Part shown: one piece after another, positions 47,600 through 58,460 of the stretch | How positions within the stretch are numbered: position 1 is the stretch's first letter | How the letters are laid out: each line of letters opens with the position of its first letter | Origin: Norana najaformis | Taxonomy: Eukaryota > Annelida > Clitellata > Crassiclitellata > Hormogastridae | NCBI GenBank assembly: GCA_964023275.1 | Contig: OZ029928.1 | Coordinates: forward strand, 1,116,001 to 1,180,000 | Direction: 5' to 3' | DNA length: 64,000 nucleotides | Notes under the pieces: model-generated | The model's database searches: none | What the model saw: the letters and a program-made list of their open reading frames with translations, nothing else | What the model was told of the DNA's origin: nothing | Position numbers and translations under genes: made by a program

Positions 47600-48965
47600 A
47601 TGATGATGAATTATTTTGATCACAATTTGCAATGGTTTGTGAGTCAAATTTTGCCGTGTTGATAAATTGGACGGTGGATTATTGACCAATCACGGAATTA
47701 CTGCGTTGGATTGGCGTCGCAGACAATCTACTATTCCCGACAAGTCGAGAATCAATGATGTGGCGCCGTAGTCATAACTTCTAATCTACGGTGGGTAATT
47801 GAGCAGACGAACCTTTAATAGAAGGTCTAATAATTAGCAAGAAAGAAGGGTGGAAATATCAGACGATGAATTTGGCCAATGGCGAAGTGACAACGATGTC
47901 GAATCTTCGAGACAACAATCGTTTTAGAGAGTCAGTTCACGGCTAGATGGTGGACGGTAAGGTCCGTGTCGAAATATAGTGTGACTCCGAGAAAGTTAGT
48001 CAGTTATTTGGATTAAATGTAAAAGTCAACTGCATTCTCGCTGATGGGCTGGTAATAGCTTATTGGTACGGCGATTAGCCTACGTTTCTGAGGTATTAAG
48101 ACATAGTTTCGTCAAGAAACTATCGTCTGGCAACTGTAGTTTTAATCTCTGTAAATCGCTGAAAATACGGACTTACACTTATAAGCCGAAAGTCATCAAA
48201 GAGCCTAAACTTTGGACTTTTTGATAAAAACGCGTGTCGTCAAAGATCCTAATCTTTTGACTGTATAGTACAGTCGTGTGTCGCAGAGGAGTCGTATCTT
48301 TTGACGATAACGAACGGATTGAATGGCTTCAAAGAATTCCTTTCTTTGGACTGCAAAGAGCAAGTCGCAGTAAAAGACTACGTGAGACTGTGAAACATCC
48401 TGTCTACACGGTATGTCGACGTGGTGAGATGAGACATTCGCAAAGAGGTCGAGATTCGGTGAGTGACAACACTTCATTCATCATATCTTCGTGGAAACTC
48501 ACAAGACAAAGATGAGAAAGTGAATCAATTGCAAGACTTCTTCTACAAAGAGTCAGAGTACCTGAAATATAAACGACCATAATTCTACGTGGGAGGTTAG
48601 GATTGTAAGGATGGGCTTAGTTAAGAAGCTGTTCTAATTAAGTGCTAGTTAAGTCTGTGACATTGGAATATATTTGATTGATTTTGTAACAAGTAACTTT
48701 GATTGCTTTATTAGATCAAATATCATTGAACATTATGGTTGTGGAAACAAAGAGCCATTGCATCACAATTGCAATTTCCACAAGATATTGCACACTAGCT
48801 TAAGTCAGGCCTATATAGATCATATTAGGTGACAAACCCCAAGTAGTGGGGTATCTACTTACTTGTAAGCAAGCAAGTAAGGACTAAGTTGTCGCGATTG
48901 TGGCCTAACAAAGAGAGCCATACACACATACATAGACATTACAGAGTGGGGGTTACAGTCATAAA
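47600..48965 (-). repeat. Interspersed 1.3-1.5 kb repeat, copy 2, inverted
   Basis: Reverse complement of the 39576-41120 family in block order, ending GGGGGTTACA near 48955. The two copies face each other across 6.5 kb that holds Ig exons 1 and 2. Confidence 0.65.
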
Positions 48966-49943
48966 AGGAAAAATGAAAAACTCCAATTCACATTTGGTTC
49001 CCGACCCTTTTTCATCGTTCTGTTCAAATCAAAGTTCAGCTAGGCAGCCTTAACCAAGGTTGAGCGCATAAGGGTTGGAGTGGCGTCTTCTGGATCGATC
49101 CGCTGTCTCCATCAGAATTCAATCATCGTTCATTCTTTTATTCATTCATTCATTCAGAGCCGCAAAGTCGTGCAATCACTCCGACCCTCTTCTGGCACTG
49201 TTCCTCGTCCGCTGGACTTCGGCTCCGTGGAGTCGTCTGCGCTGATTCCGAGCAAGTAACTCGGGCTGTTTTTCCGTCTTCACGTCCTTCCTCAGATCCT
49301 GGTGGCTGGCCTGGCCTTCTTGACCCGTTGAGGATGAAACCACAGACAGTTCCAGATTTTTCCAGTTCACAGAACATTTACTAGGTCGTAATCCCCTCTA
49401 TCCTTTGACAGGAAGACATTCGCCCCCTTCATTTCGTTCAAGAGATTAACATTTACTGTCTTTTTGGTCCTTCGAGAACAATAACTCCTCTGTCCTTGCA
49501 CCGATAGTACAATACAATTCAGTACATCTTTAATAACATATCCCACATATATGTCCATAACAAGCGCGTCAACGTCTAGTGCACCATAAAAGAAAGATTC
49601 CTCAATGGAAAAGGCATTTATGTCATTAAGCATAAGAGATAATTGTCAATCTCCAAACTTATTCTTACTAGTTTTCATCCAAGTTTGAAACTTGGTAGCT
49701 TTATCAAAATTTTTGGTGATTAAAACGTATATTGTTTGATCTTTCATCATAACTTTGTTAGCTCATTTTATAAATAATTAGAATAACAGCGTATGTTCAG
49801 ACTGTGGCTCCAGTTTCTCATCGTAGATGCATGCCAAGCGGTCCTGGAATTATCACCTAACAAATTTGCATGTAAATCCGTTCGTGGGGCTAATTTTTGA
49901 GTGGAAGCATTTTGCGAAAATGGATGTTTTCGAAACTTTGAAG
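48966..49943. other. Intron, no gene seen
   Basis: Minus-strand open frames at 49150-49377 and 49367-49633 have no recognised domain. (ATTC)n at 49136-49158. Confidence 0.4.
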
Positions 49944-50207
49944 ATTCTCCTTCGATACCGGAAATTGTGGCCATAAGTTCTGGATTTGCTGCATGCGAAG
50001 CAAAAAATTTAACGTGTTACTCAGATGCAAATCCTCCGCCAAATTACAATTTGGTGGATTTAACATCTGGAAATGTAACAGATGCACAGAAGATCATTGC
50101 AGAATGCGGAGTTAGCTACACCTGTAATGCGACAAACATAATCAGAAATGTCATCACTGTCAAATCATCGATGTTCTATGAAGCCTCGATTACAAATAAA
50201 ACATGCA
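49944..50207 (+). CDS. Ig domain exon 3 of plus-strand receptor
   Basis: 264 nt, phase 1-1, acceptor ACTTTGAAG before ATTCTCC, donor GTAAGT. An alternative in-phase acceptor, TAATTTTTGAG before 49902, would add 14 residues including two cysteines. The domain runs SPSIPEIVAIS, NLTCYSDANPPP, SYTCNATN. It has both core cysteines, but the C-strand Trp is replaced (NYNLVDL). The shorter spacing suits a C2/I-like fold. NLT, NVT and NAT are sequons. It resembles exon 4 in CY.DA.PPP.Y, so the two probably arose by duplication. Confidence 0.75.
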
Positions 50208-50868
50208 GTAAGTATTTTTATCATGCTCTTAAAAGAGATGAAATCAAGAAGCTAAATGAGTTTCTCAGGACTGCTTTGCTTACAGCATAGTTTGCAACAA
50301 GTTCCTCTCATTAAGCTTTGACATACCGGCCATAATTTTAGATTCGTTAGATATTATTATAGGAAGATGTATAAAGCTTTGTAAGTTAATGTAACGCCTA
50401 GACGTGCTGTAGAGTTATTGAAAGGTTCTTAAAAACGCTATGCTAATATCCAAATCTGTTGTAAATGTAATTTGAGATTTATAAAGCGCCTCTTAGAGGA
50501 TAAACTCAACAGAGGTGTTCCTTCATTGCCAGTTGTTCGGAATCAATCTTCATGCATGAAATTAGTCTGGACTAATATTCACTCGATAGTCATAAATCAC
50601 TACTTGACCACGGGGTTCATAGACACAAACTAGCACGTGACTGGAATATTCTCAGCGTATTATAGAGTATGAACTCTAAGTTATAGCTTATTGCAAATAG
50701 CTTTATTCGAGGACTTACTATAGCTAGTAGTTCACCAAAAGCCTGCGCTATTTTCAAATATTAGGTCTGCATTACATGTCACTTCTTTGAAGTAAGTGGA
50801 CTTTATAGCCTAATCTTCCTGCTGTAACGTAATCCTAACCAACAGGCAAACGCATCATTTCTTCTGTT

Positions 50869-50872
<4 letters not shown>

Positions 50873-50902
<30 letters not shown>
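50873..50902 (+). repeat. (TC)n microsatellite
   Basis: About 15 uninterrupted TC units, 68 bp before the exon 4 acceptor and in the sense of a polypyrimidine tract. Confidence 0.95.
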
Positions 50903-50905
<3 letters not shown>

Positions 50906-50970
50906 ATCGTGATGAGGGCGCCAAATAATTGAGGAGGAAGTTTATCAAGGTTTTGCAGTTGCCTTTATAG

Positions 50971-51231
50971 AATTTCCTCGTGCAAAAAATATGCAGATTT
51001 CTGGACAGCCTTGCAAGGATGATTTTTGCGAATGTGAATGCAAAGCTGCAACTATACTATGCTACGTGGATGCACATCCGCCGCCATTGTACGAATGGCT
51101 TCTTCCAGATGGCAGCCGAGTAGAAGGCCAAACTGTTGAAGCTTATATCAGTAGAATATTCGTCTGCAGGTCTTACAAATTAATAGATGGATGGTACATG
51201 GTGGAAGCGTATACAAGTGTCAATATGTCAG
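50971..51231 (+). CDS. Ig domain exon 4 of plus-strand receptor
   Basis: 261 nt, phase 1-1; acceptor TTGCCTTTATAG, donor GTTGAA, which is weak because positions +3 and +4 are unusual. The domain has ATILCYVDAHPPPLYEWLLP (B-strand Cys and C-strand Trp) and SRIFVCRS (F-strand Cys). Upstream lies a cysteine cluster, CKDDFCECEC, not normal for an Ig domain and perhaps forming extra disulphides. If the donor is not used, a TGA follows at once (TCA GGT TGA) and would give a secreted form. The membrane-proximal Ig domain by position. Confidence 0.7.
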
Positions 51232-52028
51232 GTTGAAGACGAGATTCGAAGTTTTCTTCACATTAAAGAACCATCTTCACTGTTCCGCTTTGCTTATTAC
51301 TCGCTTACGTTGTAGTTTTGTAACTATTAATATGATTAAAAAGTATTTATAAAGAAATATGCTCATTTTATACATAAGACAAACTATCTATGAATCAGTA
51401 AACATCAGGGCGTTGCTGACTGAGAACAGTTACAAGTGACAAAACATTATAAACCCATAAGGCAGAAAGAAAATTAGAGATGAGATCGATTGCATCAATA
51501 TAGGCCAAGGGATAACTAGTGAATTACCAGAGTTAAGATTAAGTAGAACTGGGGCTGTAACTAAACAGATTCACAAAACCTTTGACGTCTAACGTAAAAT
51601 ATGAGACTTGCGATAGCCATATTCTACTGTATCCTAATCTCAGGCCTTGTTATATTAGTGTACAAGACTTTCAGACCATCTGTGCATGCGTACTAATACC
51701 CAATCAAGGGAGCTTTTTTGCAAACCAAAATCAGACAACAAATGCATCGCAAGTGTTTTGTGATGGAAATATTGCGACTATTAAGGAAACCTTTTAGCAA
51801 TCGCAGAAAATTCCAACAAGTCCAAAATAAATAACAATTCTGAAACATGCTGGTAGGAGAAAATACATTAAACTGAACTCTGAGGAGCAAGTCGGTGAAA
51901 TCCTTCTGTCAAACTAGCCTTTGGCTGATTTCGTATTTTAGTCCTGACGAAGATAGGTAGGCTTCTATTTTACCTTATCTGCTAACTGGAATTTGCTAGT
52001 GAAAGTCTAGTGCTGTTTTTCTTGACAG
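51232..52028. other. Intron, nothing assigned
   Basis: A plus-strand stretch to 51797 with NQNQTTNASQVFCDG could be an exon relic, but no flanking splice sites convince me. Confidence 0.35.
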
Positions 52029-52073
52029 CTTATCCTCCCATAACAACAACGTATTCTACGGATAACACTTCGC
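52029..52073 (+). CDS. Stalk micro-exon of plus-strand receptor, 15 codons
   Basis: 45 nt between acceptor TTTTTCTTGACAG and donor GTAAGT, both strong, phase 1-1. It encodes YPPITTTYSTDNTS plus split codons: Pro/Thr/Ser-rich, as expected for a short extracellular stalk open to O-glycosylation. The call rests on splice signals, phase and position. Confidence 0.6.
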
Positions 52074-52079
52074 GTAAGT

Positions 52080-53133
52080 AACTATGTTCATTTTTACCTA
52101 ATCAACTAGACTTGAGGTTTCGCGCCTTATTCCGTAATAGTCCATTCTCATGGGTTTCGCTGCCTTTATCTTTATGGCGATTTCTCTTTCTCTTACATCA
52201 TTTCCCTACAAGTTAATACATTTAATGCTAGATTGCCACGCTTTTAGGTGAATTTGTGATTTGTTGCTATACAAATGTCGGTTATTTTTAATAATATTAA
52301 CATCCTAAATTATGTCGACGAATATCGAAGTTTGAGTCGATCGGGCTTCGAATCGTAGACTCATCCGATTTGTAGCATAGTGTTAACTCGAGAAAAGACA
52401 CGCAGTCTTGACGCTTTTCTAACGCTTAATTAATCAAAATCAACAGTTCAGTCACGACAGTACTTCGATCACGATATGAAACTTTGCATTCACGAATACA
52501 TAACTTACTATCACCAGCAACCATCAAAGACTTCTGCAACTCAATAAACTGAGTATACGACTAACGATCTCTGCAGCATCTTTACGCGCTCTCCATTAAA
52601 ATGCTTTCGCGATAGGTTTTTATAGGATTTTTACGCCACATACACAGACAAGTCTAGAGACGCCTGTGACGCATTTCTAACATCACATAATACTCTTCAA
52701 CCCCCAAGGGATAAGTGTGAGCCGATCGGCGTCACATCAACCCTAGCTCGTTTTCGATGCGTGTTAGAAAGACGCAACCACCTGTCAGAGGCAAGTGACC
52801 ATTGCGTAGCAAATAGACATTTCCAGTATCAACCCCGCGCGATCGATTCGTGCCAGAACAAGTCAATAACCGATGACTCGTCGACGTAACGGTAGAGAAA
52901 ATTCCGGCTTAGCGCTGGATGCCCGCCAACCAGTCACAAACAAATCAATTACTAAATGATTAATCCTTGTGACGTCATAGAAATTCCGATATAACCTCGA
53001 GCTTAAAACTTGCTTATTCAAGAGCGGAAACATTGCGGAAACATTTCACAAGAAATGATTAATAAACTTATTTATAATTGATTTTTCAAATTTTAATGGC
53101 ATTTTCTTTAGCTGAGCTGGGCAGTCTATATAT
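52080..53133. other. Intron, no element recognised
   Basis: GC-richer patch at 52640-52960 with scattered CG dinucleotides may be an old transposon, class unknown. Confidence 0.35.
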
Positions 53134-53553
53134 TGTTACGTGCTAGTCCTAAGAAAAGGAAGTAAACTCGCTTGGGTTGAGATAAAATGTATATTTACAC
53201 TTGCAAGAGGTTATAGCACATAAACAAAATACCTGACATCAGACAGAACTTCGACGGCTGTTTTGAAGCCAAAAGTCGAAGTCTTCACATCAGCGAACAA
53301 CTTAAACACAAAACCTTCTCAGGTTCCTCCAACAGACGGAGGACCTTTAGGCTACATCAGCTCGTAAAACGGAGTCTTGGCGACTAACAGAAACAGAGCC
53401 ACGAAGGACTCGGCCTATCTTAACTAGCCAAGCTCAGTCAACTGAAAGAAACTTCCCCTTTTATAAGGATTCTGGGGTTACGCCCCCCAAAGAGACGGCT
53501 CATCCTTCAGTCACTCCTTACATCCGGGTCTTCTATGTGGGCTGACTCTAACA
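53134..53553. repeat. Solo LTR in the intron before the transmembrane exon
   Basis: 420 bp starting TGTTACGTG and ending CTCTAACA, a TG...CA pair with TGTTA/TAACA ends. ATAT flanks both sides (53130-53133 and 53554-53557). CTTTTATAAGG at 53458 may be its promoter box. It lies 93 bp from the transmembrane exon. Confidence 0.8.
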
Positions 53554-53646
53554 ATATACAATCATTCATATATAATATTTTTGTACTGTCATTACAGGTC
53601 TCGACTTCAAGAAGGAATTTATTATTTTATTTTCGGTTTATTTAAG

Positions 53647-53745
53647 AATACTCATCTTCTGAGACTGCAGCAATCGTGTTGGGTGTCCTACTCGCAATTG
53701 TCATCACAACCAATGTTTTCAGCCTTGTTCTTTTTCTTCGCAAGG
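53647..53745 (+). CDS. Transmembrane exon of plus-strand receptor
   Basis: 99 nt, phase 1-1; acceptor TTTATTTAAG, donor GTAACT. In the frame set by phase 1 it reads YSSSETAA, then a hydrophobic span IVLGVLLAIVITTNVFSLVL with FL, then the stop-transfer residues RK. There is one Asn but no charged residue in the span, so no obligate pairing with a charged adaptor helix is implied. The frame differs from the longer open stretch starting at 53581, which is coincidental. Confidence 0.8.
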
Positions 53746-53989
53746 GTAACTGTTTTCTTGATAGATGTAATGATAAGACACGTATTCACCATTTCTACAT
53801 TGCTTTGTTACTTGGTATTGAAATGTACCAAAAAAGAAACATCTAGTTATTACAATTTTAATTGTTATTATAACATTACAATTATTTCTTTATATACTTT
53901 GTCAGTTTATATTGGAAATAGAGTTTACGTTTATATTTACAACCTCAGTTTTTATTTATTATATTTTACACTAAAACTTTTCTTAAAAG

Positions 53990-54120
53990 GTGCTGTCAAC
54001 AGAAGAGATTCCAATGAGCCTGAAGTAACACAGCCGACAAGTAGTTCAGAAGAACCGCACTACCAGGACCTCTCCAAAGAAACGTTGGCAAAACCTGAAT
54101 ACGAAGAACTTCATCACTAG
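53990..54120 (+). CDS. Cytoplasmic tail exon with ITAM-like tandem YxxL, ends the receptor gene
   Basis: 131 nt; acceptor TTTTCTTAAAAG, phase 1 entry, TAG at 54118-54120. After AVNRRDSNEPE comes a Ser/Thr-rich patch (TQPTSSSEEP), then YQDL, nine residues, YEEL and HH at the end. Two YxxL units this far apart fit the ITAM consensus YxxL/I-x6-12-YxxL/I, whose tyrosines are phosphorylated by Src-family kinases and bind the tandem SH2 domains of Syk-type kinases. Acidic residues next to both tyrosines fit kinase sites. Each YxxL alone could also serve as an endocytic signal. No ITIM (I/V/LxYxxL) core is present: His and Glu stand where the aliphatic residue would be. Confidence 0.8.
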
Positions 54121-55758
54121 GACCTAGTAGAGTTTAACAATTCATAGTGAATTCGGGATCAGCGTTTGAAACCTATACGGTGATATTAAAATATTTTGCT
54201 TAGCCTACAATATAATTTTAGTATTCTTGTAAATAAGGTTTCGTAAGTGTCTTGGTCGAAGGTCTTACAGGTCATATTTTCCGCTGATGGTCACTTTAAT
54301 TTCTATGTGGCGCATTAGAAATAAGTTAAATTGCATCATTCAGCGTTTGTTTGTTTTTAACTTTAATAACTTGGTCCTAAACCATGTTTGTTATCTTGGC
54401 TGAGACTTCATAATCAATAACTGATCGAACATAATGATAAGGTTTCAGAAATTCTAGTTTTTGAAAGTATGTCTTGGCGCAGCATTTTTTAAATCCAATA
54501 ATTTCCTACAGCTACAATCCTTATACTCTTTTGTGGTTAGAGAACCTAGACACTAACGATGTGTTGTGAGAAGCATTTTCTCAAAAAAGGCATATACTGT
54601 ATAATATGTGCTGACTTAAACGAAAAGGAGCTGTTCAGAACATTTTCAAGTCATTATAATAAAATGTGGTTTACCATATAGCATATATAAAGAAACATTG
54701 AAAATCTAGTCTAATGGCATCTACAGCGGTCCTGTGATAAATTGAATATGCACTGCCAAATAATTGAAAAATTGTTGTTTCAGTTGGTAAAATTTGTGGT
54801 CGGCTGCGTGATATGCTACCAATGATCAGAGCCATTTTTATATAGTTGTCATTGGATCTTGTATATTGAATCACATTATGTGTAGTGCTGTGGTTTAAAG
54901 ACTAAATACAAATCCGTATAGATTCGCTAATGTAGTATCATCGCGCGTTGAATAAATGTTACGGGGATATTTTGGCTTATAACCATATCAATTCATGGTT
55001 TGCTGAAGAGTCCAATATTGTCTGTCGGATAAAATATACTGTGGATTTTAATATAAAACATGCTTATCTCCCAGGCTCTTTGTAATATTTGTCAGTAAAC
55101 TAACGTCCTCGTTGATAGCTGTAGTGGCACTTTGTCGGCCATAATACGAAGCACACTCTGTTGCTGTCAACATGTAGGCTATCAGACCTCTCTAGTCGTA
55201 CCGCTGGTTATTCAATATTTTGCTGACTGCTAGGCCTATCTTGTATTATACATTGCCCTACTTTTGCTATTTGTCCGATAAAGTGTTGAGACTAATCTGT
55301 CAGCGATCAGAGTGATTAAACTGCATCACTCCAGAGTGACCTCAGTCAGATAACTAATAAAATCGAAATGAAAAGAACTGTTGCGTCTGACTGAACATCG
55401 GTTCTAACCTCTCAAAATTTACCTACTCCATCAACATTATGCATAATGCTGATTCATGTCTACTAGAGGCTGTAGGAGTTGTAAAATGGGGAGCCAAAAG
55501 TTTCTGTGAGAGCTACAGCCATCTTAGGGTAAACGAAAATTTGTCAGTTTAAACAGGATTTGTAAAATCTAGTTTGGGGAGGGTGGATCGGTTGTGCTTA
55601 GTTCTGCGGCATTCGACCAAGGAAAGTGAAATTTTCAAAACTGTGAAATTTTGATCTGCATTATGCGTAAAATAATAGATAAAAACAGCGCTGAACACCG
55701 GTACAGAATAGGCAATAATTAGGCATTGTAATATTAGCTAACTGGAAAAGTCTCAGGT

Positions 55759-55906
55759 ATTCGCCAGATGGCAGATTAAGATTCTTTTTGATAACTCAAA
55801 GACTACTTATGCACTCCTATTCGCCAGGTGGCAGAGCAATTCGCAACCAAATGCATTTTATGTATACCGAACCAAATTTAATAAACTCTTATTCGCCAGG
55901 GGGGAG
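55759..55906 (+). promoter_or_regulatory. Three same-way ATTCGCCAGGTGGCAG-like motifs
   Basis: ATTCGCCAGATGGCAG at 55759, ATTCGCCAGGTGGCAG at 55819, ATTCGCCAGGGGGGAG at 55891. Flanks are unrelated, so this is not a simple tandem repeat. The middle copy fits about 12 of 14 positions of the CTCF consensus as I know it. Position is 1.6 kb after the receptor stop. Confidence 0.4.
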
Positions 55907-57149
55907 ACCAGGATAATTACACATTAATTACACAATGCAGCAGTAAGCTAAGCAATGCACAAGCAAGCAACGATTATTGAACCGCGTTCTGTGTTATTTA
56001 CTTCTAAAGAAGAATTTTAATATGAATGAGAAAATGTTATTGCAGAATTACACATAAAAACAAATTTGACGCGTTGTTAGTATTCTGACCTTTCAAGCGC
56101 TGTAAACTCACCGGCCTTGCGAATTTATGGTCACATGACTGATCCATGGATACAGTTTTATAATTGAATGATGGCCTGTCGTACAGCCTTTCAATTGCTT
56201 CAGGCCTTGTCATTTACTTTGACACAGGTGTAAGCTTAACGGCGTACGTTGCAACAGAAACTTATAGACACAGCCCTTCAACACTACAACGCAAAATAGC
56301 GCTTTTATTTATTTCCATAAGTTATATTATTTTATCATGTATGTCTGCATCTGGGGTTTTGTAGAGCGTCTTTTTGGGCCTCTCAAAGCGCTATTATGCA
56401 CATCTTTATGATAATTTATTCATCTTTCGAGTGTTTACGCTAGAATGATTCGATTGGCCATTTGTAGAGCAGAACAAACACAAAGACATGCAAGGCCTCT
56501 TGTGTCCCAGGCCTACAATCGGCTGACTCCCACTCTGAGACCCAAATTAAATGGCTTTGTATGCAGTTTGAGATGTAAGACTAACTCCCCGTTTCATGGT
56601 CACGATCCACGAAATCAGGGAAATTTGTTGGCTATATCAAGACTATACGCAGCTTGCTTTCATGTTCAACTCTACAATGTTTGCAAATGAATTTCCTGCA
56701 CTGATTTGACTCAGACTCAAACTCAATAACGCAATTTACAAACATCCTCAGCATAAGAATATACAACCCGCACGTGGTGTATGCGATGTAGAAGAGGTCA
56801 CATTTCTGAAGCAGAAGGTGAGATAGCTCAACGTGCGAAAAGGAGCAAACATCGGTCGACGTCAAAGGCCCTGTTCGCGTAGCTTTGCTCCCTCACTCTT
56901 CTGCATTTTTATTCAATGGCTGATAAATGGTTTTCCAAACTCTCACAGTTTTTAAGACCCAGGTTCGTCCTCTTTCACACGTTTTGTCGCTGGGAATTTA
57001 ATGGAAAACACAACTCAGTGCTGATGACGTTTGATGACATTGCGATAAAGCCCTTATTTTCTTAGAATAGCCAGAGTTCTTTCCACTTGCATTCGAAATC
57101 AGTCGACATATGTATGCGAAACTTGCACTCGATGGCGTACCTGGACGGC

Positions 57150-57192
57150 AGTTCATAGTCTATGTCTCCTTCTGAGACATAGACTATGAACT
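57150..57192. repeat. Perfect 19 bp inverted repeat, 5 nt loop
   Basis: Left arm 57150-57168 (AGTTCATAGTCTATGTCTC), loop CTTCT 57169-57173, right arm 57174-57192. Would form a strong hairpin in RNA or cruciform in DNA. No T-run or transposon end is attached. Confidence 0.8.
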
Positions 57193-58460
57193 ATGTTATT
57201 CGTGTAGATTCGAGAGGATTTTTAGGTGCACTGTCCTGATCGGTGATTCTTGATATTTCTCTGTGGATGGATACAAGTGCTATACAATAAAGAGCATTTA
57301 CAGGCCGATTTTACGCATTTGATCTCTGGCCTGTTGCATTTCGGTAAAATGCATTTGCATCTGGACTCCGCTGGAGAGCTTTACGATGCTCCTATGATCC
57401 AATTGATCGTTACAGGTTTCGTGTCTTCGACACTCTCTATCTTAGACCCCTTAAAATTTCATCCAGGTACTGGACGCTCTGGCTAACATAGTCGCATAAA
57501 CATGTAGCCTAAATGTGCTCAGTTTAATTCTAAATGCTCCAAATGCTTTGGCTTCCCGGGCGGGGGTTAAGGCCCATAGTCGTTAGGAGGTTCGCTGTCC
57601 CAGACCCCTCAATTTTCAACCATGTACCAAACCCTCTAACCCAAAAGTTGCTTACTTCAGTGCTTACACTGTGCAGAATATGAAAACAAGCAGAGCTAAC
57701 AGCAATCAGCAAGTGATCAGGATTAAGTTTACTGATTAGTTCGAGTTTCGACAGAACACTGATCAATCTGTAATTCTAATCAGCTGCTATGCTTTCGAGG
57801 TTTCTGAATCATGAGTTGGTCAGGTCTCAATTGGAGCTAAATTTCTTTTGTCACCGTCATGCTTTCTAATTGAAATTGGTGGAACTCATTTGTACTGAAA
57901 GATGAGTTTGCTTGTGAGTCCTGCGAATCAAGGGTCGCTGGCGAACACAAGTCTCCTTTCAGGATATGGTGGCGAGCGGTGCTATTGATCAGAGGCTTTA
58001 TCTTCGGGGGACTTTATGCCTTTAGCAGCACGCGGGTTCGTGAATGGATCAGTCCGACCGTACAGAGACGTAACACCGATTCTTTCTTCCACACGTATAT
58101 TACAAGTATTTACACCGTATTTACAACAAATTCAGCAAACTCAGAGTCTATGATTCGCATCGGCCTAATAGTCTAGCGAGGTCCGTTTAAGAGGTACAGG
58201 TTTATTATTTTTCTTCTGTTCTCCGGAACCTAACGCCTCATTCGACGACTACCATCGAATGGGAATTGCTAGGCGTGTTGTGGTCCCTGTATGTCATCTG
58301 GTTCTTAATAATTTCCAGTAGTATACACATGGCACAAGGCTACAGTCTTATCCAGATTATGGCAAAAGAAAATCAGCGGATCACAATTTGGGCTCTGGCC
58401 ATTCAAAGGTACAATCTAGACTTATAGTTTTAAATCCTTTTCGGTTTTTATTCCTTTTCT

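Larger units (their letters stand above)
54121..58417. other. 3' flank and intergenic region
   Basis: The first AATAAA on plus after the receptor stop is near 54656 (ATAATAAAATG), another near 54951; either could be the polyadenylation signal. Nothing coding is recognised. 57930-58200 has a GGTGGCGAGCGG-type sequence reminiscent of LTR/leader regions, unassigned. Confidence 0.4.

Noticed and set aside
53581-54120. One 179-codon plus-strand frame as a single-exon gene
   Set aside because: It is a chance read-through; the transmembrane helix is in a different frame and is defined by splice sites and phase. Only the last 42 residues are real.
53990-54120. Calling the tail motifs ITIM
   Set aside because: The residue two before each Tyr is not I, V or L.
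17201-54120. Naming the locus as a known allorecognition gene such as alr or fuhc
   Set aside because: Architecture is suggestive, but I recognise no diagnostic sequence and the species is unknown.
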